Below, in pieces: positions 17,686 through 25,403 of a stretch of 64,000 nucleotides of DNA. The notes beneath the pieces are model-generated. The model saw nothing but the letters and a program-made list of their open reading frames with translations, ran no database searches and was not told the origin of the DNA. Numbering within the stretch: the first letter of the stretch is position 1; each line of letters starts with the position of its first letter. A program made the position numbers and the translations under genes. The stretch comes from Bradyrhizobium liaoningense (GTDB taxonomy: Bacteria > Pseudomonadota > Alphaproteobacteria > Rhizobiales > Xanthobacteraceae), in assembly GCF_018130785.1 (NCBI RefSeq), contig NZ_JAFCJT010000001.1, positions 62,001 to 126,000 of the forward strand, given 5' to 3'.

Positions 17686-19533
17686 ATGACACCGCTTTCG
17701 CCTCTCGCCTCCGCCTGGACCCGCTCGAAGCCGCCCTTGCTGCGGTTTCTCGACACCTGCCTCAACGAATTCTCGGCCGAGACCGCAGGCCACGTCGCCG
17801 ACTACATCCCCGAGCTGAGCAAGGCCGATCCTGCCTATTTTGGCATCAGCCTCGCCACGCTGGACGGCCATGTCTACGAGGTCGGCGACTCCAGGGTACC
17901 CTTCACCATCCAGTCGATGTCCAAGCCGTTCGTATTCGCGCTGGCTCTCGACCTTTTGGGTGCAGGCAGGGTCGAGAGCGCGATCGGCGTCGAACCCTCC
18001 GGCGATCCCTTCAACTCGATCCGGCTCAATTCCGAGAACCATCCGTTCAATCCGATGGTCAATGCCGGCGCGATCGCCTGCACCGGGCTGATCTACGACA
18101 GCAAGGGCACGGAGGCCTTCGAGCAGATCCGGCTTGCGCTCAGCCGCTTTGCGGGGCGCGATCTCGCAGTGGATGAGGCCGTCTATACGTCGGAGAGCCA
18201 GACCGGCGACCGCAACCGCGCTATCGGCTATCTCCTCAAGACCAATGCGGTGATCTCGGACAATGTCGCCGGCGTGCTCGACGTCTATTTCCGGCAATGC
18301 GCGGTGTTGGTCACGGCGCGCGACATCGCGGTGATGGCGGCAACGCTCGCCAATCGCGGCGTCAATCCCGTGACGCGCGAACAGGTGCTGACGCCCTACG
18401 CCATCTCGCGCACGCTGTCGGTGATGACGTCGTCGGGCATGTACGACTATGCGGGCGAATGGATCTACCGGATCGGCATCCCCGCCAAGAGCGGCGTCGG
18501 CGGCGGCATTCTGGCCGCGCTCCCTGCCCGCCTCGGCCTCGGCAGCTATTCGCCGAAGCTCGACAAGCACGGCAACAGCGTGCGCGGCATCAAGGTCTGC
18601 GAGGCGCTGTCCTCGCATTACGACCTGCACATGCTCAACCGCAGCGACGATGCGCGCAACGCGGTCATTGCGGACTACGACATCGGCAAGAGCCCGTCTC
18701 GCCGCGTCCGCCGCCCGCAGGAGCGCGAGATCCTGGCCGCGCATGAGCAGGAGGTGCGGATCATCGAGCTGGTCGGCACGCTCTCCCTGTCGGCGGTGGA
18801 CTACGTCTCGCGCCGGCTGGCCGGACAGCCGCGGCCGCAAATCGTCATTTTCGATCTGCACCGCGTCACCTCGACGACGCGCGCCGGGGCACGGCTCGTG
18901 GCCGAAGCGTTCGCCGAGCTGGCGGCGCTGGGCGTGACCGTCGTGATTTCAGGCGTTCGTCGCGCCTCGAAGGCGTGGGATACGTTACGGGAATGGACCG
19001 CAGAGCTGAAGAACGTCCGCGACTTCTATTTGCTCGACACCGCGATCGAATGGGCCGAAGACCAGATCGTCTACCGCTATGGCGGCTCGATCGATTTCCA
19101 CGAGACCACCGAACTTGCCGAACAGCCGCTGCTGTCAGGCATGAGCGAGGAAGAGCTGACCGACCTCGCCTCGATCTGCACGATCCGGACCTTTCAATCC
19201 GGGGCAAAGATCATCACGACCGGCGAGCCCGCCGATTCCCTGTACTTCCTGCGCAGCGGCGCGGTGCATGTCACCCTGCCCGACGGCGTGCGGCTGGCCA
19301 CACTGACCGCCGGCATGGCCTTCGGCGAGATGGCGCTGCTGGAGCCGACGCGCTCGGCCGACGTGTTCGCGGACATGGCCGCGACCGCTTTCGAGGTGCC
19401 GCTGAAGGATTTCGAGCGCTTCCGCAAGCAGCACCCGCGCGCCAGCGAGCGCGTGATGCGCAACCTCGCCCAGTTGCTGGCCGATCGCCTGATCCTCGCC
19501 AACGCCAAGGTCGATATCTTGACGTCGACGTAA
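17686..19533 (+). CDS. glsA: Glutaminase fused to STAS and cyclic-nucleotide-binding domains
   Basis: 615 residues, about twice a stand-alone glutaminase. Residues about 10-310 are a serine-dependent beta-lactamase-like glutaminase A: Ser77 and Lys80 in QSMSKPF, NSENHPFNPMVNAGAI, and the loop SGVGGGILAALP. It hydrolyses L-glutamine to glutamate and ammonia. Residues about 350-455 form a STAS-like domain (VRIIELVGTLSLSAVDYV, IVIFDLHRVTSTTRAGA). Residues about 470-590 form a cNMP-binding domain with the phosphate-binding cassette FGEMALLEPTRSADVF, including its ligand arginine. The enzyme is therefore probably regulated allosterically by cAMP or another nucleotide. It follows the TRAP permease after 22 bp, suggesting shared transcription. 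Confidence 0.93.
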   Translation: MTPLSPLASAWTRSKPPLLRFLDTCLNEFSAETAGHVADYIPELSKADPAYFGISLATLDGHVYEVGDSRVPFTIQSMSKPFVFALALDLLGAGRVESAIGVEPSGDPFNSIRLNSENHPFNPMVNAGAIACTGLIYDSKGTEAFEQIRLALSRFAGRDLAVDEAVYTSESQTGDRNRAIGYLLKTNAVISDNVAGVLDVYFRQCAVLVTARDIAVMAATLANRGVNPVTREQVLTPYAISRTLSVMTSSGMYDYAGEWIYRIGIPAKSGVGGGILAALPARLGLGSYSPKLDKHGNSVRGIKVCEALSSHYDLHMLNRSDDARNAVIADYDIGKSPSRRVRRPQEREILAAHEQEVRIIELVGTLSLSAVDYVSRRLAGQPRPQIVIFDLHRVTSTTRAGARLVAEAFAELAALGVTVVISGVRRASKAWDTLREWTAELKNVRDFYLLDTAIEWAEDQIVYRYGGSIDFHETTELAEQPLLSGMSEEELTDLASICTIRTFQSGAKIITTGEPADSLYFLRSGAVHVTLPDGVRLATLTAGMAFGEMALLEPTRSADVFADMAATAFEVPLKDFERFRKQHPRASERVMRNLAQLLADRLILANAKVDILTST

Positions 19534-19538
19534 ATGGC

Positions 19539-19841
19539 CTAGCGGCTCGCGGCCTCGCCGAGCCGCCGCTTGATCTTGGCGGCGCTTGCCTTGAGCAATT
19601 CGGATGGCTGCTGGCCGGTCGCGGCGCACAGGCAAGCCCAGTAGTAGATGACGTCGCCAAGCTCATCGACGAGGCCCGCCTTGTCGAGCCAGTCATCGCG
19701 CAACAGCTTCTTGATGTGGTCGGCGACCTCGCCGGATTCACCGGCGAGGCCGAGCCCGAGGTAGGACAGCCTCTCGTTGGACGGATGTTCATCGACTTTC
19801 GCAATCGTTGCAGCCCAGGCCGCATATTCATCGATCGTCAT
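19539..19841 (-). CDS. MazG-like nucleotide pyrophosphohydrolase
   Basis: 100 residues. The MazG-type all-alpha fold shows the metal-binding EXXE-type motif in GLAGESGEVADHIKKLL and the second motif DELGDVIYYWACL, both acidic pairs intact. Such proteins hydrolyse NTPs or dNTPs to NMP and pyrophosphate and often clear non-canonical nucleotides. I favour the ATG at 19841 because GAGGG lies six bases upstream; an ATG at 19847 would add two residues but overlap that site. It is convergent with the glutaminase gene (5 bp between stops). Its specific substrate is unknown. Confidence 0.85.
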   Translation of the reverse strand: MTIDEYAAWAATIAKVDEHPSNERLSYLGLGLAGESGEVADHIKKLLRDDWLDKAGLVDELGDVIYYWACLCAATGQQPSELLKASAAKIKRRLGEAASR

Positions 19842-19867
19842 GGACATCCCTCGCCGCGGTTTTTGGA

Positions 19868-20395
19868 TCAGCCCACCACTTCGGTCACGGGCTGGAGATC
19901 GATCTCGAAGGTCTCCAGAAATTTCGAGGTCATGATGTAGAAGCCGACCGAAAGCTGGAGCTCGACCAGCGCGGCCGGTGTCAGCTTCGATGCGATCGCC
20001 TTGAACGTCGCATCCGTCGGCTTCTTCAGTTTCACGATCTCGTCGGTGAAGGCGAGTGCGGCGCGCTGCACTTCATTGAAACAGGTCGCAGCCTGCCAAT
20101 TCTCCAGCGCTTCGTTCTGCTCGTCGGTGACGCCGACATTCTTGCCGATGCGCTTGTGCGCGACGATCTCATACGGCGCCTCGCACAAAATGCCGGTGCG
20201 GGTGATCGCGAGTTCGCGCACGATGGGATCGAGTTCGCCCTTGTGGCGGATGGCGCCGCCGAGCCGGCAGTATTGCTCAAAATAGCTCGGCGAGTGCGAC
20301 ATCATCCGGAAGATGTTGGCATTGCGGTTCTTGTCGAGAATTTCGCGGGTGCGGTCGGATGCCCTGGACGGGTCGCTGTAGTTGATGCGGGCCAT
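19868..20395 (-). CDS. Carboxymuconolactone decarboxylase family protein
   Basis: 175 residues of the AhpD-like all-helical fold. The family core is visible: HSPSYFEQYCRLGGAIRHKGELD, then RELAITRTGILCEAPYEIVAHKRIGKNVG, then a helix FNEVQRAALAFTDEIVKL. The redox version of the motif is C-x-x-C-x-x-x-H; here one cysteine remains (ILCEAPYE) and the second position is not cysteine, so peroxidase activity of the AhpD kind is unlikely. Members of this branch often accompany aromatic or gamma-lactone catabolism. AAGGAAAATC precedes the ATG. Function beyond the family is not assignable. Confidence 0.85.
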   Translation of the reverse strand: MARINYSDPSRASDRTREILDKNRNANIFRMMSHSPSYFEQYCRLGGAIRHKGELDPIVRELAITRTGILCEAPYEIVAHKRIGKNVGVTDEQNEALENWQAATCFNEVQRAALAFTDEIVKLKKPTDATFKAIASKLTPAALVELQLSVGFYIMTSKFLETFEIDLQPVTEVVG

Positions 20396-20667
20396 GATTT
20401 TCCTTGAGTTTTTACCTTGCGCTTTTGATGCTTATTGTCGTTGCCGGCGAAAATTCCCCTAAACTCTATTCGCGCGTCATCTTAGGAGCAACATTATCGA
20501 GTCAAAATGCCGCCGCATTGCTGATCGACCTTGGCACAGTCGATGTTCGCCGCGTGGGGACAAATCACGGTGAATACTCGCAAGGGGTGTTCCGAGTAAA
20601 AATAATTGACCGTCGGGTGCGCAGCGCGCGCAACGATGAGTCACGCCCAAGTCTAGGGAGAATAGGC

Positions 20668-20769
20668 ATGAAGGAAGCCACCAAGGGGGCGGCCTCGGGA
20701 GCGCTCGCGCATATGCTGGCGGTGACGGCGATGCTCGTCATCGCCAGTATATTATTCTACGGGCGTTAG
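20668..20769 (+). CDS. 33-residue single-span membrane peptide
   Basis: ATG at 20668 is preceded by AGGGAG with a seven-base spacer. The peptide MKEATKGAASGALAHMLAVT continues with about 13 residues (AMLVIASILFYGR) and ends at TAG. Residues 12-31 form one membrane helix with a short positively charged N-terminus. The good ribosome site and clean hydrophobic pattern support expression. I do not recognise a family. The 270 bp upstream hold no other gene. Confidence 0.55.
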   Translation: MKEATKGAASGALAHMLAVTAMLVIASILFYGR

Positions 20770-20793
20770 TATACGGGCGTAAGTGAGTGTTTT

Positions 20794-20875
20794 CGTCATT
20801 CCGGGGTGGCTCTCGCACAAGCCAGGCCCAGAATCCCGTTCCAGGCTCGGTCCCTTGGACCGCCCCCGAATGACG
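20794..20875. repeat. Dispersed palindromic intergenic repeat, family B (short copy)
   Basis: Runs from CGTCATTCCGGGG to CCCCGAATGACG, with arms that are inverse complements. It is a shortened, diverged relative of the copies at 22389-22495 and 35852-35958. It lies between the small membrane peptide and the DUF35 gene. Confidence 0.65.
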
Positions 20876-20882
20876 AATCCTA

Positions 20883-21242
20883 CTATTTCCTCTTGCTGAA
20901 AAACGGCACGAGCTTGCCGGCAAATGGTTTGAAGCTCGCATCAATCTCGTCGCCGATAGCTAGATTCGTCTCGCCGTGCGCCATCATGCGAAAACCTTCG
21001 TCGCAATCGACCAGCAGGATGTTGTAGGGCACGTGCGCGCGCGTCTCTGGTGTGGCGGCGCGGCAGACCAGCGAGGTCGCGTAAACCCTGCCCTTGCCGC
21101 TGGCGCGCTGCTCGCGGGGGTCGGATGCTCCGCAGGCTGCGCAGAAGGCGCGGTAGAAATACTGCACGTGGCCGCATGAATCACAGGTCTGGTAGGTGAT
21201 GGCCTGCTCGCCTTTGGTCCAGTCCGCGATTCGCTCGCTCAT
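20883..21242 (-). CDS. DUF35 Zn-ribbon/OB-fold protein (thiolase partner)
   Basis: 119 residues from the ATG at 21242, which overlaps the stop of the upstream thiolase-like gene in ATGA. The N-terminal rubredoxin-like zinc ribbon has two Cys pairs, CDSCGHVQYFYRAFCAACG, and the OB-fold follows (GRVYATSLVCR, VPYNILLVDCDEGFRMMAH). Such proteins bind acyl-CoA ends and form obligate complexes with SCP-x-type thiolases or aldolases (for example ChsH2 DUF35 with Ltp2) and with acetoacetyl-CoA synthases. The overlap with the thiolase-like gene strongly suggests the two products form a complex. Confidence 0.9.
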   Translation of the reverse strand: MSERIADWTKGEQAITYQTCDSCGHVQYFYRAFCAACGASDPREQRASGKGRVYATSLVCRAATPETRAHVPYNILLVDCDEGFRMMAHGETNLAIGDEIDASFKPFAGKLVPFFSKRK

Positions 21243-22375
21243 CGCACCCGCTCCAGAAACATGCTGACATGGGACGACAGCACGCCGCCGTCGCCGTGCA
21301 GCAGCGCGATCGAGGCGTCGAGCACCTGGCGATTCGCCGCCCGTCCCGTCATCTGCAAATGCGCCTCGACCAGATGCGCCATGGCGCCGCCGACCCCGCA
21401 ATGGCCGTAGCTGAGCAGGCCGCCATGGGTGTTGAGCGGCATCGCGCCGTCGCGGCTGAAATGACCTGATCGCACGCGGACTGCGGCCTCGCCGCGTCCC
21501 GCAAGGCCGAGGTCTTCCAGCAACATGGCGAGCGTGATCGTAAAACTGTCGTAGATCGCGGCGTAGCGCACGTCGGAGAGCGCAAGGCCGGTGGCCTCCC
21601 TGGCGCGCGCGATGGAGATTTCAGCACCGAGCTCGCTGAGCGCGGGCGCGGCGGTGACATGCTGATGGGTATGCGCCTGGGCGCAGCCGCGGATGCGCAC
21701 GCCGGCCTCGCCGGTCCGCTCGCGGCTGATCACGAAGGCCGCGCCGCCGTCGGACACCGGGCAGCAGTCCAACAGCTTGAGCGGCATTGCCACCGGCTTC
21801 GAGGCCATGACATTGGCGACCGTGATAGGATCGTGGAATTGCGCGCCGGGATGGGTGCAGGCGTGCGCGCGCATCAGCACCGCGAACTCGGCGAGGTCCT
21901 CTTCCGTCACGCCGTATTCGTGCATGTAGCGGTTAGCAACGAGGCCGTAATAGGCAGGAATGGTCGGGCCGAGCGGCACCTCGTAGTCGGGATGACCGAC
22001 CTGCGCCAGCGCCTGGATCGAGGCATCGCGGCTCTGCCCGGTGAGACGGTTCTCGCCAGCGACGACGAGGACGTTGCGGCAGACGCCAGCCTCTACGAGG
22101 TGATGGGCGAGCATCGTCATCGCCAGCCCCGTGGCGCCACCGACCTGCACGGCGTGGGCGTAGGACGGACGGATACCGAAATGCTCGGCGAAGACGGTCG
22201 CCAGCATGATGTGTGGCGAGACGGTCGAGTAGCCGCAGAGGATACCGTCGATCTCGTCGCGCTTGAGGCCCGCGTCGTCGAGCGCGGCTTGCGCCGCCTT
22301 GCTCATCAGGTCGAGCGAGGACGAGCCTTCGTGCCTGCCGAAAGGTGTAAGGCCGACGCCGGTGATGAAGCTCAT
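21239..22375 (-). CDS. SCP-x/Ltp2-type thiolase homologue lacking the nucleophile cysteine
   Basis: 378 residues of the thiolase fold. At the position where thiolases have the nucleophile cysteine, this protein reads SYAHAVQVGGATGLAMTM, with no cysteine. Two tyrosines stand in segments typical of the aldolase branch: AAIYDSFTITL and HGGLLSYGHCGVGG. In Ltp2, the steroid side-chain retro-aldolase, catalysis uses tyrosines and a DUF35 partner; the overlapping downstream gene encodes just such a partner. A retro-aldol (C-C lyase) or non-catalytic acyl-CoA role is therefore more likely than thiolysis. CGAGGAGGAGAG precedes the ATG. The CoA-ester substrate is unknown. Confidence 0.88.
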   Translation of the reverse strand: MSFITGVGLTPFGRHEGSSSLDLMSKAAQAALDDAGLKRDEIDGILCGYSTVSPHIMLATVFAEHFGIRPSYAHAVQVGGATGLAMTMLAHHLVEAGVCRNVLVVAGENRLTGQSRDASIQALAQVGHPDYEVPLGPTIPAYYGLVANRYMHEYGVTEEDLAEFAVLMRAHACTHPGAQFHDPITVANVMASKPVAMPLKLLDCCPVSDGGAAFVISRERTGEAGVRIRGCAQAHTHQHVTAAPALSELGAEISIARAREATGLALSDVRYAAIYDSFTITLAMLLEDLGLAGRGEAAVRVRSGHFSRDGAMPLNTHGGLLSYGHCGVGGAMAHLVEAHLQMTGRAANRQVLDASIALLHGDGGVLSSHVSMFLERVR

Positions 22376-22388
22376 CGTCTCTCCTCCT

Positions 22389-22495
22389 CGTCATTCCGGG
22401 GCGGCCCGAAGGGCCGAGCCCGGAATCCATCGCGCGGCACATGCGGAGAATCAATGGATTCCGGGCTCGCGACTTCGTCGCGCCCCGGAATGACG
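22389..22495. repeat. Dispersed palindromic intergenic repeat, family B
   Basis: CGTCATTCCGGGGCGGCCCG on the left is mirrored by CGCGCCCCGGAATGACG on the right, and an inner pair GAGCCCGGAATCCAT / ATGGATTCCGGGCTC makes a long nested hairpin. It occupies nearly the whole gap between the CoA-transferase and the thiolase-like gene; a full copy recurs at 35852-35958. Confidence 0.78.
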
Positions 22496-22522
22496 GATGA
22501 GAGAGTCATTTGTCATTTTCCC

Positions 22523-23722
22523 CTACTCCGGCGGCGAACGCGTGACGCCGTCGCGGACCATGGCCGCGATCTCGTCCTGGGAATAGCCGATCTCGCGAAG
22601 GATCTCCTCACCGTGTTCATTGAGCCGCGGCGCGAGCCGAACAGGCTCGGCTTCCGTCGCCGACCAGGTCGCCGTCACCTTCATGCTGCGGATGGCGCCC
22701 TCCGTCGGATGGGTCACGACCGGGAAGAAGCCGGTCGCCTCGAGATGCTCATCGTGCAGGATCGTTTGCAGATCGTGCATGGGCATCACAGGCACATCAG
22801 CTTTGGTCAGCAGCTCGATCCACTCCGCCGTGGTGCGGGTCTCGAAGATGCGGGCGAGCTCGGCATAGACGACGTCGATATTGGCGGCGCGGCCGGCGAA
22901 GGTCGCGAATTTGGGATCGGCGCGCAGATCGTCGCGGCTCGTTGCCTTGAAGAAATTCTCCCACTGCTTGTCGTTGTAGACAATGACGCTGAGATAGCCG
23001 TCCGAGGTCTTGTAGGGCCGGCGGTCGCGCGAGAGGTGGCGGGCATAGCCGCCCTTGTCGAGCGGCGGCTCGTAGGTGAGCCCGCCCATGTGATCGCCCA
23101 TGACGAAGCCGGCCATGGTCTCGAACATCGGGATGTCGACGCGCTGGCCGCGGCCGGTGCGATCCCGATGCACGAGACTGGCGCAGATCGCGCCGACGGC
23201 GGTGAGGCCGACGATGCGGTCGACCAGCGCGTTCGGTACATAGCGCGGCACGCCATCACCAGTCTGCGCCATCAAGGCGGGGAGCGCCGTCGCGCCCTGG
23301 ATCAGGTCGTCATAGGCGGGCTTGGCGGCATAAGGCCCGTCCTGGCCGAAGCCGAACACACCGGCATAGACGAGGCGCGGGTTGATTGCGGAGACGACGT
23401 CGTAGCCGAGCTGAAGCCGCGCCATCGCCTGCGGGCGGACATTGTAGACGAGAACGTCGGCGTCCTTCAGCAGCCGCAGCACGGCCTCGCGCCCCGCAGG
23501 CTTCTTCAGGTCGAGGCAGATCGAGCGCTTGCTGCGGTTGGTGTTGAGGAACACCGGGCCCATGCCGGCGTGGCGCATCGGGCCGATCAGGCGGGTGACG
23601 TCGCCGTCGAGCGATTCCACCTTGATGACGTCGGCACCGTAATCGCCGAGCATCTGGGTCGCATAGGGCCCCATCAGCACGGTGGTCATGTCGACGACCT
23701 TGATGCCCTTCAGCGGCCCCAT
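22523..23722 (-). CDS. CaiB/BaiF family CoA-transferase
   Basis: 399 residues from the ATG at 23722, where GGGAG lies upstream; an in-frame ORF extends ten codons further but adds an atypical basic leader. The class III CoA-transferase pattern is clear: GPLKGIKVVDMTTVLMGPYATQMLGDYGADVIKVE at the start, LNTNRSKRSICLDLKKPAGREAV, and the region FGQDGPYAAKPAYDDLIQG. These enzymes move CoA between carboxylic acids with an aspartyl-CoA intermediate. With two thiolase-like proteins and a DUF35 protein nearby, it probably activates or recycles an acid in a degradation pathway. The acid is not identifiable. Confidence 0.9.
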   Translation of the reverse strand: MGPLKGIKVVDMTTVLMGPYATQMLGDYGADVIKVESLDGDVTRLIGPMRHAGMGPVFLNTNRSKRSICLDLKKPAGREAVLRLLKDADVLVYNVRPQAMARLQLGYDVVSAINPRLVYAGVFGFGQDGPYAAKPAYDDLIQGATALPALMAQTGDGVPRYVPNALVDRIVGLTAVGAICASLVHRDRTGRGQRVDIPMFETMAGFVMGDHMGGLTYEPPLDKGGYARHLSRDRRPYKTSDGYLSVIVYNDKQWENFFKATSRDDLRADPKFATFAGRAANIDVVYAELARIFETRTTAEWIELLTKADVPVMPMHDLQTILHDEHLEATGFFPVVTHPTEGAIRSMKVTATWSATEAEPVRLAPRLNEHGEEILREIGYSQDEIAAMVRDGVTRSPPE

Positions 23723-23843
23723 CCGTTTGCTCCCGATTGCGCGGGCTCTCAAGGCGGCGCCGCGATTTCGGTCCAGCTAAAGGCAGCGGCGCCGCGCGCG
23801 CAAGGGCAGCCGGCGTATGGCCGTATGCGCGGCGCTGCGGCTG

Positions 23844-24050
23844 CTATTTCTTCTGGCGGGATTCGCGGATCTTGATGAGACGGTCGAGTTCGTCGTTCTG
23901 CTGGTTGATGCGGTCGGCGATGCGCGACTCGTTCTGCTCGCCCGAGGCGGCTGCGGCCTGCTCGATGAGCTGGCGAATATTATCCTCGAGGATCGCGATG
24001 CGATCGTTCAGGGCGTCCAGCGACAGCGAAGATTCGTAGTCATTGCTCAT
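23844..24050 (-). CDS. Small coiled-coil protein of unknown function
   Basis: 68 residues from the ATG at 24050 (GGAAAG upstream; a further in-frame ATG at 24071 is possible). Residues about 10-66 are almost entirely heptad-compatible helix: LSLDALNDRIAILEDNIRQL, then SRIADRINQQNDELDRLIKI, ending SRQKK. There is no membrane segment. It probably dimerises through a coiled coil. Similar short helical proteins are common and uncharacterised in Bradyrhizobiaceae; I cannot assign a role. Confidence 0.72.
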   Translation of the reverse strand: MSNDYESSLSLDALNDRIAILEDNIRQLIEQAAAASGEQNESRIADRINQQNDELDRLIKIRESRQKK

Positions 24051-24083
24051 GATAGCTTTCCCGCAAATCAATCAGGAGCGTCA

Positions 24084-24165
24084 GGGTGGGCAAGCCGAAG
24101 CGTGCCCACCATGATCTAGCGCAAAGAAAATGGCGGGCACGGGCCTTCCGCGCCTTTGCCCACCC
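24084..24165. repeat. Dispersed inverted intergenic repeat, family D
   Basis: GGGTGGGCAAGCCGAAGCGTGCCCACC on the left is matched by GGCGGGCACGGGCCTTCC followed by GCCTTTGCCCACCC on the right, giving nested inverted arms. It lies between the small coiled-coil gene and the second thiolase stop, so it may also act as a transcript-end structure. Confidence 0.6.
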
Positions 24166-24174
24166 GACGAGAGC

Positions 24175-25344
24175 TTACTTCAGCGGCTCCAGGACGGAGA
24201 CGTAGTTGGCCACCGCCGCGCCGCCCATGTTGAAGATGCCGCCCAGCTTGGCGTTCTTGAGCTGCATGCCCTCGGGCGCCTGGCCGGCGAGCTGCATGGC
24301 GGTCATCACATGCATGGAGACGCCGGTGGCGCCGATCGGATGGCCCTTGGCTTTCAGGCCGCCGGACGGGTTGACCGGCAGCTTGCCGTCCTTGAGGGTC
24401 CAGCCTTCCTTGATGGCGCGGGCGCCCTGCCCCTTCGGCGTCAGGCCCATTGCTTCGTACTCGATCAGTTCGGCGACCGTGAAGCAGTCATGGGTCTCGA
24501 CGAAGGAGAGATCGTTGAGCGTGATGCCGGCCTGCTCCAGCGCGCGCTGCCAGGCGACCGTGCAGCCCTCGAACTGGAGGATGTCGCGCTTGGACATCGG
24601 CAGGAAGTCCTGGGCGTGCGCCGCGGCGCGGAAGCCGATCGACTTGCCCATGCCCTTGGCGGTCTCGGCATCGGCCAAGACCAGCGCGGCGGCGCCGTCG
24701 GACACCAGCGAGCAGTCGGTGCGCTTCAGGGGACCGGCGACATAGGGGTTCTTCTCGCTCTCGGCGCGGCAGAAGTCGAAGCCGAAATCCTTGCGCATCT
24801 GAGCGAAGGGATTGGCGACGCCGTTCTTGTGGTTCTTGGCCGCGATCAGCGCCAGCGCATCGGACTGGTCGCCGTATTTCTGGAAGTAGGAGCTGGCGAT
24901 CTTGCCGAACACGCCGGCGAAGCCGCCGACGGTGTCGCCGTCCTCGGGCAGATAGGACGCCTTGAGCAGGTTCTTGCCGATCTCCGGGCCCAGCGTGCGG
25001 GTCATCTGCTCGACGCCGACGACCAGCACGATTTTCGCCGCCCCTGCGGCGATCGCGCGCAGGCCCTGGTGGACGGCGGCAGAACCCGTCGCGCAGGCGT
25101 TCTCGACGCGCGTTGCCGGCTTGAAGCGCAGCTTCGAGTCGGCCTGGAGCACCAGCGAGGCGGTAAAATCCTGCGGCGAGAAGCCGGCGTTGAAATGGCC
25201 GAGCACGATCTCGTCGACGTCGGAGGCGGAAATGCCGGCATCGGCCAGCGCCTCATTGGCGACGCGCGTGACGAGGCTTTCGACGGTTTCCGTGTCGAAC
25301 TTGCCGAACGGCGTATGCGCCCATCCGACGATGCTGGCGGTCAT
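24175..25344 (-). CDS. Thiolase family protein (SCP2-type acetyl-CoA acetyltransferase)
   Basis: 389 residues. The nucleophile cysteine is present in RVENACATGSAAVHQG, and the histidine motif in GGLKAKGHPIGATG. The second active-site cysteine of ordinary thiolases is replaced: the C-terminal segment reads GGIFNMGGAAVANYV. This is the pattern of the SCP2/SCP-x-like thiolase branch rather than AtoB/FadA. It should cleave or form a 3-ketoacyl-CoA, often with branched or bulky acyl chains. GGGAGAAAAG precedes the ATG. It belongs with the CoA-transferase and DUF35-thiolase genes just downstream as a CoA-ester group. Confidence 0.88.
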   Translation of the reverse strand: MTASIVGWAHTPFGKFDTETVESLVTRVANEALADAGISASDVDEIVLGHFNAGFSPQDFTASLVLQADSKLRFKPATRVENACATGSAAVHQGLRAIAAGAAKIVLVVGVEQMTRTLGPEIGKNLLKASYLPEDGDTVGGFAGVFGKIASSYFQKYGDQSDALALIAAKNHKNGVANPFAQMRKDFGFDFCRAESEKNPYVAGPLKRTDCSLVSDGAAALVLADAETAKGMGKSIGFRAAAHAQDFLPMSKRDILQFEGCTVAWQRALEQAGITLNDLSFVETHDCFTVAELIEYEAMGLTPKGQGARAIKEGWTLKDGKLPVNPSGGLKAKGHPIGATGVSMHVMTAMQLAGQAPEGMQLKNAKLGGIFNMGGAAVANYVSVLEPLK

Positions 25345-25403
25345 GGTCTTTTCTCCCTGGGGTCTCTTCCTGACCTAAGTCTTAGCTTAGGGATGGCAAG
25401 ACT

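Noticed and set aside
14397..17765. 1122-residue open frame on the minus strand
   Set aside because: It is antisense to the TAXI and TRAP genes, is extremely rich in Arg, Glu, His and Asp, and has no recognisable domain; high third-position GC of the real genes keeps stops out of this frame.
21659..23875. 738-residue plus-strand frame over the thiolase-like and CoA-transferase genes
   Set aside because: Runs through two conserved genes on the other strand and a palindromic repeat; no domain recognised.
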